From positions 62,001 through 126,000 of the forward strand of contig CAVWQS010000029.1 of the NCBI GenBank assembly GCA_963757155.1: a stretch of 64,000 nt of DNA. Reading direction: 5' to 3'. The notes beneath the pieces were generated by a model. The model did not search any database, had not been told where the DNA came from, and saw only the letters and a list, made by a program, of their open reading frames with translations. This document shows positions 1-8,281 of this stretch, one piece after another. The first letter of the stretch is position 1; every line of letters starts with the position of its first letter. This DNA is from DASXQK01 sp963757155 (GTDB lineage Bacteria; Pseudomonadota; Alphaproteobacteria; Dongiales; Dongiaceae). The translations under genes and the position numbers were made by a program.

Positions 1-845
1 GGCGGAATCACCCCTGAGCTGTTGAGCTTCAAGGGCAGATGGGAGGCCTCGCCTCCGAACATCTTGTTGCCCACCTGGCGCTTGGGATATTGCACGATGA
101 TCCGGCGCTGGGCCCGCTCGAAATAGACGATGAAGGCGATGACGCCCACCACGACCACGGCGATCAGCAGGATCACCCAGAGCTCCAGCGCGCCGGTCCG
201 GCCCAATTCGAGGGTGCCGATGAGGGCCGCGGGCAGCCGCGCCACGATGCCGCTGAAGATGATCAGCGAGGTGCCGTTGCCGACGCCGCGCTGGGTGATC
301 TGCTCGCCCAGCCACATCAGGAAGACGGTCCCGGCGGTAAGCGACACGACGGTGGTGATGTAGAAGAAGGGCCCGGAGGCGATCACCACGGGGCCGCTGG
401 GTGCGCGCATGGCGGCCAGCCCGTTGGCGATGCCGAAGGCCTGCGCCGCCGCCAGGAACACCGTCAGCATGCGCGTATACTGGTTGATCTTCTTGCGCCC
501 CGATTCGCCCTCTTTCTTGATGGCTTCGAGGCTCGGCGAGATGCTCGTCATCAGCTGCATGATGATCGAGGCCGAGATGTAGGGCATGATGTTCAGCGCG
601 AAGATGGTCATGCGCCTGAGCGCACCGCCCGAGAACATGTCGAACATGCCGATGATGCCGCCGGCCTGCTGCTGGAACAGGGCCTCCAGCGCGTGCGAGT
701 CGATGCCGGGCAGCGGAATATAGGTGCCCAGGCGATAGATGATCAGGGCGCCAAGCGTGAACCAGATCCGCTTCTTGAGCTCCGTCGCCTTGGAGAAGGC
801 GCCGAAATTGATACTTGAGGCAAGTTGCTCTGCAGCGGATGCCAT
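1..845 (-). CDS. secY: Preprotein translocase subunit SecY (3' end beyond window)
   Basis: SecY is the channel-forming subunit of the Sec translocase in the inner membrane, working with SecE (encoded here at 26579-26776). The ATG is at 843-845 and the frame stays open to the left edge, giving about 281 of the usual 440 or so residues, so the last transmembrane helices are missing from view. The N-terminal plug region (PLPGIDSHALEAL), several hydrophobic helices and the conserved SHLPLKLNSSGVIP stretch near the edge are visible. It follows rplO by 34 bases at the end of the spc gene order. Confidence 0.97.
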   Translation of the reverse strand, partial: MASAAEQLASSINFGAFSKATELKKRIWFTLGALIIYRLGTYIPLPGIDSHALEALFQQQAGGIIGMFDMFSGGALRRMTIFALNIMPYISASIIMQLMTSISPSLEAIKKEGESGRKKINQYTRMLTVFLAAAQAFGIANGLAAMRAPSGPVVIASGPFFYITTVVSLTAGTVFLMWLGEQITQRGVGNGTSLIIFSGIVARLPAALIGTLELGRTGALELWVILLIAVVVVGVIAFIVYFERAQRRIIVQYPKRQVGNKMFGGEASHLPLKLNSSGVIP

Positions 846-879
846 TTGGGACCTACCTGGGTGGACCTACCTGTCCGGG

Positions 880-1392
880 TTACGCCTTCTCGGCCGCTTC
901 CGCGGCAGCAGCCGCCTTGGCGGCGGCCTTCTTCGAAATCTTGACCTCGACGCTGCCGCCGGCCTTCTCGACCGCGGCGATGGCCGCCTTGGAGGCACCG
1001 GCGACCTTGATCACCAGCTTCGCCTTCAATTCGCCCTTGGCGAGCAGGCGCACACCGTCGCGCTCGCGGCGGATCACGCCGGCCGTCACCATGGCAGCGC
1101 CATCGACAGAGTCGCCGGCCGAAAGCCTGCCGGCCTCGATCGCCTCCTGCAGGCGGCCGACATTGACTTCCACGAAGTCGAGCCGGTGGACGTTGTTGAA
1201 GCCGCGCTTGGGCATGCGCATGTGGAGCGGCATCTGGCCGCCCTCGAAGCCGTTGATGGCCACGCCCGTGCGCGCCGTCTGGCCCTTGCCGCCACGCCCG
1301 GCGGTCTTGCCCTTGCCCGAGCCGATGCCGCGCCCGACGCGCATGCGCGCCTTGCGGGAACCCGGATTGTCGGAAAGCTGATTGAGCCTCAT
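880..1392 (-). CDS. rplO: 50S ribosomal protein L15
   Basis: Large-subunit protein L15, a late-assembling 23S rRNA binder. The 170 residues start MRLNQLSDNPGSRKARMRVG and contain the Gly/Lys-rich N-terminal extension (GRGIGSGKGKTAGRGGKGQ) that threads into rRNA. The Ala/Lys-rich C-terminal tail makes it a little longer than the E. coli protein (144 residues), which is common in Alphaproteobacteria. It lies 14 bases after rpmD and just before secY, the normal spc order. Confidence 0.98.
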   Translation of the reverse strand: MRLNQLSDNPGSRKARMRVGRGIGSGKGKTAGRGGKGQTARTGVAINGFEGGQMPLHMRMPKRGFNNVHRLDFVEVNVGRLQEAIEAGRLSAGDSVDGAAMVTAGVIRRERDGVRLLAKGELKAKLVIKVAGASKAAIAAVEKAGGSVEVKISKKAAAKAAAAAEAAEKA

Positions 1393-1406
1393 CGCCGAAC
1401 TCTTCC

Positions 1407-1622
1407 CTACTCGACCCGCACGAGGTGGCGGACCTTGTTGATCATGCCCCGCACGGCGGGCGTATCCTCGAGCTCGCGCGTGCGGCGGATCTTGTTCAGG
1501 CCGAGACCGATCAGCGTCTGGCGCTGGTCGGCGAAACGGCCGGCGGCGCTGGCGACCTGGGTCACCCGCACCGTTTTCTTGCCCTCAGGCTCCTTGCCCG
1601 TGGCTGCTTTGGTCTCAGCCAT
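1407..1622 (-). CDS. rpmD: 50S ribosomal protein L30
   Basis: Large-subunit protein L30. The 71-residue product has a charged N-terminal extension of about 15 residues before the usual core (KTVRVTQVASAAGR, then LGLNKIRRTRELEDTP and a final VRHLVRVE). L30 is normally about 60 residues, so the extra N-terminus is either real or the true start is a later non-ATG codon. No better internal ATG is present. The gap to rpsE is only 5 bases, suggesting coupled translation. Confidence 0.96.
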   Translation of the reverse strand: MAETKAATGKEPEGKKTVRVTQVASAAGRFADQRQTLIGLGLNKIRRTRELEDTPAVRGMINKVRHLVRVE

Positions 1623-1627
1623 GGATC

Positions 1628-2215
1628 TTACTCCCTCGCCTCGGGCTTGCCATCGCCGGTCTCGCGGCGGCCGATGATCTCGCTCACCTTCTTGCTGCGG
1701 CGGGCGGCCACGCTGCGCGGCGAGGCGCAGTTGGTGAGCGCGGCGAAGGCCGCCTTCACCATATTGTGCGGATTGGAGGTGCCCACTGATTTGGCGACCA
1801 CATCCTCGATGCCGAGCGCCTCGCAGACGGCGCGGACCGGGCCGCCGGCGATGATGCCGGTGCCGGGGACCGCCGCGCGCATGACGACCTCGCCGGCGCC
1901 GTAGTGGCCCAGCACGTCGTGATGCAGGGTACGGCCCTCGCGCAGCGCGATGCGCACCATATGGCGCTTGGCATGCTCGGTCGCCTTGCGGATCGCCTCG
2001 GGCACCTCGCGGGCCTTGCCGGCACCATGGCCGACGCGCCCCTTGCCGTCGCCGACGACGACGAGGGCGGCGAAGCCGAAGCGCCGGCCGCCCTTCACCA
2101 CCTTGGCGACGCGGTTGATGCTGACCAGCTTCTCGACCAGCTCGCTTTCCTCGCGGTTACGGCCGCCGTCGCGACCGCCGCCGTCGCGCCGGTCGCCTCT
2201 GTCGTTACGTGCCAT
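1628..2215 (-). CDS. rpsE: 30S ribosomal protein S5
   Basis: Small-subunit protein S5, involved in decoding accuracy and mRNA unwinding. I chose the ATG at 2213-2215 (MARNDRGDRRDGG, 195 residues) over an upstream in-frame start because AGGAGAG lies directly before it. An Arg/Gly/Asp-rich disordered N-terminus is followed by the dsRBD-like fold (LVEKLVSINRVAKVVKGGRR) and the GHGAGKAREVPEAIRKA loop. The gene sits between rplR and rpmD. Confidence 0.97.
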   Translation of the reverse strand: MARNDRGDRRDGGGRDGGRNREESELVEKLVSINRVAKVVKGGRRFGFAALVVVGDGKGRVGHGAGKAREVPEAIRKATEHAKRHMVRIALREGRTLHHDVLGHYGAGEVVMRAAVPGTGIIAGGPVRAVCEALGIEDVVAKSVGTSNPHNMVKAAFAALTNCASPRSVAARRSKKVSEIIGRRETGDGKPEARE

Positions 2216-2225
2216 ACAGGCTCTC

Positions 2226-2591
2226 CTAGAAGGACAGACCGCCCTCGCGGGCGGCATCGGCCAGGGCCTTCACCCGGCCATGAAACAGGTAGGATCCCCG
2301 GTCGAAGACGACCTGCTTGACGCCGGCGGCAAGCGCCCGCTCGGCCAGCAGCTTGCCGACGGCCTTGGCGGCATCGACATTGGCGCCGGTCTTCAGCCCG
2401 CCCTTCAGATCCTTCTCGACGCTCGAGGCGGCAGCCAGCGTCACGCCGCGGGCATCGTCGATGACCTGGGCATAGATATGCAGGGAGGAGCGGAACACCG
2501 AGAGCCGGGGCCGTCCGGTGGACTTGACCCGGAGCTGGTAGCGCGCGCGCTGCCGGCGACGGTCGCGAGAGGTTTTCATGACATGTGACAT
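2226..2591 (-). CDS. rplR: 50S ribosomal protein L18
   Basis: L18 binds 5S rRNA together with L5 and anchors it to the large subunit. The product is 121 residues, with the basic N-terminus (RDRRRQRARYQLR) and the family stretch RLSVFRSSLHIYAQVIDD. Two ATGs compete, at 2591 (MSHVMKTSRD) and at 2579 (MKTSRD). Neither has a strong ribosome binding site and the second gives the more usual length of 117. It lies 8 bases after rplF. Confidence 0.97.
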   Translation of the reverse strand: MSHVMKTSRDRRRQRARYQLRVKSTGRPRLSVFRSSLHIYAQVIDDARGVTLAAASSVEKDLKGGLKTGANVDAAKAVGKLLAERALAAGVKQVVFDRGSYLFHGRVKALADAAREGGLSF

Positions 2592-2599
2592 GGTCAGCC

Positions 2600-3133
2600 C
2601 TACTTCTTCTTGCCTTCCTTGCGCACGATCTTCTCACCGGAATACATGATGCCCTTGCCCTTGTAAGGCTCCGGCTTGCGGAAGCCGCGGATTTCCGCCG
2701 CCACCTGACCCACGCGCTGCTTGTTCGCGCCGGTGATCGAGATGGAGGTCGGCTTGTCGCATTTGATCTGGATATCCGAGGGGATCGGGAAATTGACGTC
2801 GTGGCTGTAGCCAAGCTGCAGCATCAGGGTCTTGCCCTGGACCGCGGCGCGGTAGCCCACGCCGCTGATCTCCAGCGACTTGTTGTAGCCCGTGGACACG
2901 CCGGTCATCATGCTGCGCAGCAGATTGCGGGTGGTGCCCCACATCATGCGGGCCTGCTTGGTCTCGCGCACCGGCTTGACCCACAGCTTGCCGTCCTCGA
3001 GCTTGACCTCGACGTCGCTCGACAGCCGCATGGCGAGCTCGCCCAGCTTGCCCTTCGCCTTGATTTCCCCGGTGTCCAGCGAAACGGTCACGCCGCTCGG
3101 CACGGGCACGGGATTCTTGCCAACTCGAGACAT
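2600..3133 (-). CDS. rplF: 50S ribosomal protein L6
   Basis: L6 sits near the sarcin-ricin loop and the factor-binding site of the 50S subunit. The chosen ATG at 3131-3133 gives MSRVGKNPVPVPSGVTV, the canonical N-terminus, and 177 residues, the family norm; a longer in-frame extension overlapping rpsH has no family support. The C-terminal signature RKPEPYKGKGIMYSGEKI is intact. The gap to rpsH is 10 bases. Confidence 0.98.
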   Translation of the reverse strand: MSRVGKNPVPVPSGVTVSLDTGEIKAKGKLGELAMRLSSDVEVKLEDGKLWVKPVRETKQARMMWGTTRNLLRSMMTGVSTGYNKSLEISGVGYRAAVQGKTLMLQLGYSHDVNFPIPSDIQIKCDKPTSISITGANKQRVGQVAAEIRGFRKPEPYKGKGIMYSGEKIVRKEGKKK

Positions 3134-3143
3134 CGTCGGTTCC

Positions 3144-3530
3144 TTAGAACACGCGGCAGAGAACTTCGCCGCCGACATTGGCCACGCGCGCCTCGTTGTC
3201 CGACATGACGCCGCGAGGCGTGGACAGGATCGAGATGCCGAGACCGTTGTAGACGCGCGGAATCTCCGCCACCTTGGAATAAACTCGCCGGCCGGGCCGC
3301 GAGACCCGCGAGATCTCGCGGATCACCGGATGGCCCTCGTGATACTTGAGCTCGATCTTGAGCTCAATCTCGCCGCTCTGCTGGTAACCGCGGATATAGC
3401 CTTCGCGGATCAGCACGTCGAGCACGCTCGCACGCAGCTTGGAAGCCGGACTGACGATCGTCGCCTTGCCCGCCTTCTGGCCGTTGCGGATCCGGGTCAA
3501 CATATCGCCCAGGGGATCGCTCAAACTCAT
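3144..3530 (-). CDS. rpsH: 30S ribosomal protein S8
   Basis: S8 binds 16S rRNA early in 30S assembly. In E. coli it also represses the spc operon by binding mRNA near rplE. The product is 128 residues, starting MSLSDPLGDMLTRIRNGQ, with the C-terminal signature LGISILSTPRGVMSDNEAR and ending GGEVLCRVF. I did not resolve an S8-like hairpin near rplE here, so autoregulation is only known from the family. The gene lies between rpsN and rplF. Confidence 0.98.
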   Translation of the reverse strand: MSLSDPLGDMLTRIRNGQKAGKATIVSPASKLRASVLDVLIREGYIRGYQQSGEIELKIELKYHEGHPVIREISRVSRPGRRVYSKVAEIPRVYNGLGISILSTPRGVMSDNEARVANVGGEVLCRVF

Positions 3531-3546
3531 GATCTAGGATCCTCCC

Positions 3547-3852
3547 TTACCAGCTCGACTTGACCATGCCGGGGATATGGCCGATGGCGGCCAGCTCCCG
3601 CAGCGCGATCCGCGACAGCTTGAACTTGCGATAGTTGCCGCGCGGACGCCCGGTCAGCTCGCAGCGCAGCCGCACTCGCACGGGCGAGGCGTTGCGCGGG
3701 AGCTGCGCCAGCTTCAGGCGCGCCGCAAAGCGCTCTTCCATCGGCTTGGAGTCGTCATTTGCGATCGCCTTCAGCCGCTGCCGCCGGGGAGCGAATTTCT
3801 TCGCCATCCGCTCGCGCTTCTGATTGCGTTCGATGGAACTCTTCTTCGCCAT
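3547..3852 (-). CDS. rpsN: 30S ribosomal protein S14 (zinc-free long form)
   Basis: S14 belongs to the 30S head. At 101 residues this is the long, zinc-independent type: there is a single cysteine (RLRCELTGRPRG) and no CxxC pair. The start MAKKSSIERNQKRERMAKK and the end AAIGHIPGMVKSSW are canonical. It follows rplE by 18 bases in the spc order. Confidence 0.98.
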   Translation of the reverse strand: MAKKSSIERNQKRERMAKKFAPRRQRLKAIANDDSKPMEERFAARLKLAQLPRNASPVRVRLRCELTGRPRGNYRKFKLSRIALRELAAIGHIPGMVKSSW

Positions 3853-3870
3853 ATTCTCTCCTCCAGCCCT

Positions 3871-4413
3871 TCAGTTCACGAAGGGCATGTCGAAGCCCTT
3901 CAGCAGGGCTTTGGCTTCGGCGTCACTCTTCGCCGTCGTGCAGATGATGATATCCATGCCGCGCACGGCATCGATCTTGTCGTAGTCGATCTCCGGGAAG
4001 ACGAGCTGCTCCTTGAGGCCGAGGGCATAGTTGCCATGGCCGTCGAAGCTCTTGCCCGAGACGCCGCGGAAGTCGCGCACCCGCGGCAGCGCAATATTCA
4101 CCAGCCGGTCGAGGAATTCGTACATCCGCTCGCGCCGCAAGGTCACCTTGCAGCCGATGTTCATCCCCTCGCGCAGCTTGAAGTTCGCGATCGCCTTGCG
4201 CGCCTTGGTGATGACCGGCTTCTGGCCGGCGATGGAGGTGAGGTCCTGCATCGCCGACTGAATGCGCTTGCCGTCGCCGACGGCTTCGCCGACGCCCATG
4301 TTGATGACGATCTTGTCCAGCCGCGGCGCCTCGAGGAAGTTCTTGTAGCTGAACTCCTTCACCAGCGAGGGGCGGATGACGTTGACGTATTTTTCCTGGA
4401 GACGGGTGGGCAT
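3871..4413 (-). CDS. rplE: 50S ribosomal protein L5
   Basis: L5 binds 5S rRNA and forms an intersubunit bridge to the 30S head. The ATG at 4411-4413 (MPTRLQEKYVNVIRPSLVKE) gives 180 residues, the family length; a longer upstream frame overlapping rplX lacks similarity. The signatures KIVINMGVGEAV and LPRVRDFRGVSGKSFDGHGN are present. It is 10 bases downstream of rplX. Confidence 0.98.
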   Translation of the reverse strand: MPTRLQEKYVNVIRPSLVKEFSYKNFLEAPRLDKIVINMGVGEAVGDGKRIQSAMQDLTSIAGQKPVITKARKAIANFKLREGMNIGCKVTLRRERMYEFLDRLVNIALPRVRDFRGVSGKSFDGHGNYALGLKEQLVFPEIDYDKIDAVRGMDIIICTTAKSDAEAKALLKGFDMPFVN

Positions 4414-4423
4414 GTCGGTCGAC

Positions 4424-4747
4424 CTATAAATCGATGGTTTCCCCCGAGCGGCGGGCGACGCGTACCTTGCGCCCGTCCTCGAGGAATTTGTAGCCGACGC
4501 GGGTCGGCTTGCCGGATTTCGGATCCACATGCGCCACGTTGGAGATGTGGATCGCGCCTTCCTTCTCGATGATCCCGCCCGGGCTGCCGGCGGCCGGACG
4601 GGTATGGCGCTTCACCATATGCACGCCCTGCACGACGACGCGATCGTCCGCGCGCAGCACGCGCAGGACCTCGCCCTTCTTGCCCTTGTCCCGGCCGGAG
4701 ATGACGACCACCTTGTCGCCCTTCTTGATTTTAAGCTTCGTCGCCAT
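4424..4747 (-). CDS. rplX: 50S ribosomal protein L24
   Basis: L24 is an assembly-initiator protein of the large subunit with a KOW motif. The 107 residues begin MATKLKIKKGDKVVVISGRD, where the KOW element (GRDKGKKGEVLRVL) is at about residues 18-31, and continue with HMVKRHTRPAAGSPGGIIEKE. It is 19 bases after rplN and precedes rplE as in other spc operons. Confidence 0.98.
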   Translation of the reverse strand: MATKLKIKKGDKVVVISGRDKGKKGEVLRVLRADDRVVVQGVHMVKRHTRPAAGSPGGIIEKEGAIHISNVAHVDPKSGKPTRVGYKFLEDGRKVRVARRSGETIDL

Positions 4748-4766
4748 TGCGATTGCCTCGTTTTCC

Positions 4767-5135
4767 CTAGAGCACTTCCGGCGCCAGGGAGATGATCTTC
4801 ATGAACTGCTTGGCCCGGAGCTCGCGCGTCACGGGACCGAAAATGCGGGTGCCGATCGGCTCGCCTTGCTTGTTGATCAGCACCGCCGCGTTGCGATCGA
4901 AGCGGATGCTGGTGCCGTCGGCGCGGCGGATCTCCTTCGCCGTGCGAACCACCACGGCCTGGGTGACTTCGCCCTTCTTCACGCGGCCGCGCGGAATGGC
5001 CTCCTTGATCGAGACGACGATGACATCGCCGACCGAGGCGTACCGACGCTTGGAGCCGCCCAGCACCTTGATGCATTGGACGCGGCGGGCGCCGGAATTG
5101 TCGGCGACCTCCAAATTGGTCTGCATCTGAATCAT
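4767..5135 (-). CDS. rplN: 50S ribosomal protein L14
   Basis: L14 forms intersubunit bridges and contacts the ribosome silencing factor in other bacteria. The start at 5133-5135 (MIQMQTNLEVADNSGARRVQ) gives 122 residues, exactly the family size, and excludes a longer frame reading into rpsQ. The end GPVTRELRAKQFMKIISLA is canonical. It lies 14 bases after rpsQ. Confidence 0.98.
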   Translation of the reverse strand: MIQMQTNLEVADNSGARRVQCIKVLGGSKRRYASVGDVIVVSIKEAIPRGRVKKGEVTQAVVVRTAKEIRRADGTSIRFDRNAAVLINKQGEPIGTRIFGPVTRELRAKQFMKIISLAPEVL

Positions 5136-5149
5136 GGTTCCGGCCTCCC

Positions 5150-5413
5150 CTAGCTTGCTGCTGCGGCCGGCGCCTGGGCGGTGTCTTCGGAGACGACCTC
5201 CCAGCGCTTGGTCTTCGAGATCGGGCGGCACTCGCGGATGTACACCTTGTCGCCCGACTTGCAGGCATCCGCCTCGTCATGCGCCGCGTAGCGCTTCGTG
5301 CGCTTGATGAACTTCTTATAGACCGGGTGCATGAAGCGCCGCTCGACCGCGACGATCACGGTCTTGTGGGCCTTGTCGCTGACCACGGTGCCTTGCAGGA
5401 CGCGCCTGGGCAT
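5150..5413 (-). CDS. rpsQ: 30S ribosomal protein S17
   Basis: S17 is a primary 16S rRNA binder with an OB fold. The 87 residues start MPRRVLQGTVVSDKAHKTVI and contain the signature GDKVYIRECRPISKTKRW. A short Ala-rich C-terminal tail is typical of many alphaproteobacterial homologues. It sits between rpmC and rplN, closing the S10 part of the series. Confidence 0.98.
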   Translation of the reverse strand: MPRRVLQGTVVSDKAHKTVIVAVERRFMHPVYKKFIKRTKRYAAHDEADACKSGDKVYIRECRPISKTKRWEVVSEDTAQAPAAAAS

Positions 5414-5431
5414 GCCTCTACCTCTTCAGAC

Positions 5432-5623
5432 TTAGCCTCGCGCCTTGAGCGCGAGAATGGTTTTGATGCGGGCAATATCGCGCCGCACGGTGCGCACCCG
5501 GGCCGTGTTCTCGAGCTGGCCGCTCGCCCGGCGGAAGCGCAGGTTGAACTGCTCCTTCTGCAGCTGGGCCAGGTCGCCCTTCAGCTGATCGGGTGTCTTG
5601 GTGCTGTATTCTTGGGCTTTCAT
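5432..5623 (-). CDS. rpmC: 50S ribosomal protein L29
   Basis: L29 lies at the peptide exit tunnel and helps to bind trigger factor and SRP. I place the start at the ATG ending at 5623 (MKAQEYSTKTPDQLKGDL, 63 residues), because GGAGTGAGG stands just upstream. The alternative ATG at 5638 would overlap rplP and add five unsupported residues. The helical hairpin core LQKEQFNLRFRRASGQLEN is conserved. Confidence 0.96.
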   Translation of the reverse strand: MKAQEYSTKTPDQLKGDLAQLQKEQFNLRFRRASGQLENTARVRTVRRDIARIKTILALKARG

Positions 5624-5627
5624 GGCC

Positions 5628-6044
5628 TCACTCCACACCCAGGCGGGTCACGATCTTGGTCTTGATCGGCAGTTTGGCGGCGGCCAGCGCGAAAGCCTCG
5701 CGCGCCACCGTCTCCGAAACGCCGTCGATCTCGAACATGATGCGGCCGGGATGCACGCGCGCGACCCAGAACTCCGGCGCGCCCTTGCCGCTGCCCATGC
5801 GGACCTCGGCCGGCTTGGTCGAGACCGGCACGTCCGGGAAGATCCGGATCCAGACACGCCCGAGGCGCTTCAGATGGCGGGTGATGGCACGGCGCGCGGC
5901 CTCGATCTGGCGGGCGGTCACCCGCTCCGGCTCGACGGCCTTCAGGCCGAAGGCGCCGAAATTGAGATCGGTACCGCCCTTGGCCGTGCCATGGATCCGG
6001 CCCTTATGCGCCTTGCGGAATTTGGTTCGCTTCGGGGAAAGCAT
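5628..6044 (-). CDS. rplP: 50S ribosomal protein L16
   Basis: L16 organises the A-site and P-site tRNA region of the 50S subunit. The 138 residues start MLSPKRTKFRKAHKGRIHG and carry both family signatures: IEAARRAITRHLKRLGRVWI and the RMGSGKGAPEFWVARVHPG loop. In E. coli this loop arginine is hydroxylated by RoxA/YcfD. The gap from rpsC is 11 bases. Confidence 0.98.
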   Translation of the reverse strand: MLSPKRTKFRKAHKGRIHGTAKGGTDLNFGAFGLKAVEPERVTARQIEAARRAITRHLKRLGRVWIRIFPDVPVSTKPAEVRMGSGKGAPEFWVARVHPGRIMFEIDGVSETVAREAFALAAAKLPIKTKIVTRLGVE

Positions 6045-6055
6045 GATTCTTGTCC

Positions 6056-6763
6056 TTAGCTCCGGCCGTCCGTGCGGCCTTCGCTGCGGCCGCCCGCCTG
6101 CTGATCCTGGGCGCGCTTGTCCTGCGCCATCGGGTCATGGGCCAGCACTTCGCCCTTGAAGACCCAAACCTTCACGCCGCAGGTGCCATAGGTGGTCTTG
6201 GCCGTCGCGGTGCCGAAATCGACATCGGCGCGCAGCGTGTGCAGCGGCACCCGGCCCTCGCGATACCACTCGGTCCGCGCGATCTCCGCGCCGCCCAACC
6301 GGCCGCCGCAGTTGATGCGGATGCCCTGGGCGCCGAGGCGCATGGCCGACTGCACCGCCCGCTTCATGGCGCGGCGGAAGGCGACGCGGCGCTCGAGCTG
6401 CTGGGCGATGTTCTCGGCCACCAGCTTCGCGTCGATCTCGGGCTTGCGGATCTCGACGATGTTGAGGGCGACTTCGCCGCCGGTCATCTTCGAGAGATCC
6501 TGGCGCAGCTTCTCGATATCCGCGCCCTTCTTGCCGATAACGACGCCCGGACGCGCGGTGTGAATGGTGATGCGCGCGCGCTTGGCCGGCCGCTCGATGA
6601 CGACCCGGCTGATGCCCGCCTGGCCCAGGCGATCCATCAGATACTTGCGCAGGCGCAGATCCTCGTGCAGCAGACCGGCATAGTCGCGCTTGGCGAACCA
6701 GCGTGAATCCCACGTCCGGTTGATGCCGACGCGAAAGCCGATCGGATTTGTCTTCTGGCCCAT
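6056..6763 (-). CDS. rpsC: 30S ribosomal protein S3
   Basis: S3 lines the mRNA entry channel and has an N-terminal KH domain. The 235 residues start MGQKTNPIGFRVGINRTWDS. The KH motif VVIGKKGADIEKLRQDLSK is near residues 75-95, and the C-terminal domain includes RMGAQGIRINCGGRLGGAEIAR-type sequence (here with RLGAQG). The C-terminal tail is charged and disordered. The start codon shares its A with the stop of rplV (TGATG), so translation is probably coupled. Confidence 0.98.
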   Translation of the reverse strand: MGQKTNPIGFRVGINRTWDSRWFAKRDYAGLLHEDLRLRKYLMDRLGQAGISRVVIERPAKRARITIHTARPGVVIGKKGADIEKLRQDLSKMTGGEVALNIVEIRKPEIDAKLVAENIAQQLERRVAFRRAMKRAVQSAMRLGAQGIRINCGGRLGGAEIARTEWYREGRVPLHTLRADVDFGTATAKTTYGTCGVKVWVFKGEVLAHDPMAQDKRAQDQQAGGRSEGRTDGRS

Positions 6764-7143
6764 CAGGCGGTCTCCTCACGCTCGCGCACAACGATCGTCA
6801 GATTGCTCCACATCTTCTCCACCCTGGCGCCGCGGCCGCGCGCTCGGGCGTGGAAGCGCTTGAGGGTGAAGGCCCGGCCCACCGATGCCTCGGCGATATA
6901 GAGCTTGTCGACGTCGAGCTGATGGTTGTTCTCGGCATTGGCGATCGCCGAATCCAGCGCCTTCAGCACCTCGCCGGCAACCCGGCGGCGGGAGAAGGCG
7001 AGCTCGGCCTTGGCGGCCTGCGCCGACTTGCCGCGGATCAGCCCGGCCAGCAGATTGACCTTGCGCGGCGTCGTCTGGATCGTGCGCACGGCGGCCTTGG
7101 CCTCCGTCTCGCTGAGCCGCCGCGGAAATGCTTTCTTGCTCAT
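6763..7143 (-). CDS. rplV: 50S ribosomal protein L22
   Basis: L22 has a long beta hairpin that lines the exit tunnel and is a known site of macrolide-resistance mutations. The 126 residues contain KVNLLAGLIRGKSAQAAKAE and the hairpin region LKRFHARARGRGARVEKMWS, which looks wild type with no insertion. The stop overlaps the rpsC start by one base. Confidence 0.98.
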   Translation of the reverse strand: MSKKAFPRRLSETEAKAAVRTIQTTPRKVNLLAGLIRGKSAQAAKAELAFSRRRVAGEVLKALDSAIANAENNHQLDVDKLYIAEASVGRAFTLKRFHARARGRGARVEKMWSNLTIVVREREETA

Positions 7144-7147
7144 CGCC

Positions 7148-7435
7148 TTATGCCCTTGCCTTGACGGCCTTCTTGTCCCCGGCCGTATGGCCGTGGAAGT
7201 TCCGGGTCGGCGAGAACTCGCCGAACTTATGACCGATCATGTTTTCGGTCACGATCACCGGCATGAACTTGTGGCCGTTGTAGACCCCGAAGGTGAGGCC
7301 GACGAACTGCGGCAGAATCGTCGAGCGCCGCGACCAGGTCTTGATCACCTCGTTGCGCCCCGATGCCCGCGACGTGTCGGCCTTCTTCAGCAGAAAGCCA
7401 TCGACGAAGGGACCTTTCCAAACCGAGCGAGCCAA
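7148..7435 (-). CDS. rpsS: 30S ribosomal protein S19
   Basis: S19 belongs to the 30S head and contacts the A-site finger bridge. The 95 residues start MARSVWKGPFVDGFLLKK and have the family signature PQFVGLTFGVYNGHKFMPV followed by MIGHKFGEFSPTRNFHGH. It is 11 bases downstream of rplB and 4 bases upstream of rplV. Confidence 0.98.
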   Translation of the reverse strand: MARSVWKGPFVDGFLLKKADTSRASGRNEVIKTWSRRSTILPQFVGLTFGVYNGHKFMPVIVTENMIGHKFGEFSPTRNFHGHTAGDKKAVKARA

Positions 7436-7446
7436 TTCGCCCTCCT

Positions 7447-8277
7447 CTACTTGCCGACGCGACGGCGGCGCAGGATCATGCCGTCGGTCTTCTTGTTATG
7501 CCGGGTCTTCTTGCCCTTGGTGGACTTGCCCCAGGGTGTGACCGGATGGCGACCGCCCGAGGTGCGGCCTTCGCCACCGCCATGGGGATGATCGACCGGG
7601 TTCATCGCGACGCCGCGCACCGAGGGCTTCTTGCCCAGCCAGCGGTTGCGGCCCGCCTTGCCGATGCTGATGTTCTGCTGATCGGGATTGGAAACCGCCC
7701 CGATCGTCGCCATGCATTCGGTCCGAACCATGCGAACCTCGCCCGAGGCCATGCGCAGCAGGGCAAGGCCCGCGTCGCGGCCGACGAGCTGGACATAGGT
7801 GCCCGCGGCGCGCGCCATCTGGCCGCCCCGGCCCGGCTTCAGCTCGACATTGTGGACGATCGTCCCGACCGGCACGTTCTTCAGCTGCATCGCATTGCCC
7901 GGCTTGATATCCGTGCGCTCGCCGGAGACGACCTTGTCGCCGGCCTGCAGGCGCTGCGGCGCCAGGATATAGGCCTGCTCGCCGTCCTCGTAGCGGATGA
8001 GGGCGATGAAAGCCGTGCGGTTCGGATCGTATTCCAGCCGCTCGACCGTCGCCGTCATGTCGAACTTGCGGCGCCGGAAGTCGATGATCCGGTAGGTGCG
8101 CTTATGTCCGCCACCGCGCCAGCGCACGGTGATGCGGCCGTAGTTGTTGCGCCCGCCCTTGGAACGCAGCCCCTCGGTCAGCGTCTTGACCGGCCCGCCC
8201 TTGTGGAGCTCCGATCGATCGACGAGGACCAGCTGGCGCTGGCCCGGCGTGGTCGGTTTGAAGGTTTTCAGCGCCAT
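7447..8277 (-). CDS. rplB: 50S ribosomal protein L2
   Basis: L2 supports the peptidyl-transferase centre and subunit joining. The 276 residues start MALKTFKPTTPGQRQLVLVD. The signature region around the conserved histidine near the active centre (RGVAMNPVDHPHGGGEGR) is intact. Length and order (after rplW, before rpsS) are normal. The gap to rplW is 4 bases. Confidence 0.98.
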   Translation of the reverse strand: MALKTFKPTTPGQRQLVLVDRSELHKGGPVKTLTEGLRSKGGRNNYGRITVRWRGGGHKRTYRIIDFRRRKFDMTATVERLEYDPNRTAFIALIRYEDGEQAYILAPQRLQAGDKVVSGERTDIKPGNAMQLKNVPVGTIVHNVELKPGRGGQMARAAGTYVQLVGRDAGLALLRMASGEVRMVRTECMATIGAVSNPDQQNISIGKAGRNRWLGKKPSVRGVAMNPVDHPHGGGEGRTSGGRHPVTPWGKSTKGKKTRHNKKTDGMILRRRRVGK

Positions 8278-8281
8278 GCCA

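Noticed and set aside
3134..3178. Longer N-termini for rplF, rplE, rplN, rplD, rpsE and secE
   Set aside because: Each extension overlaps the upstream gene or lacks family similarity; the internal starts give canonical N-termini and lengths, so those were used.
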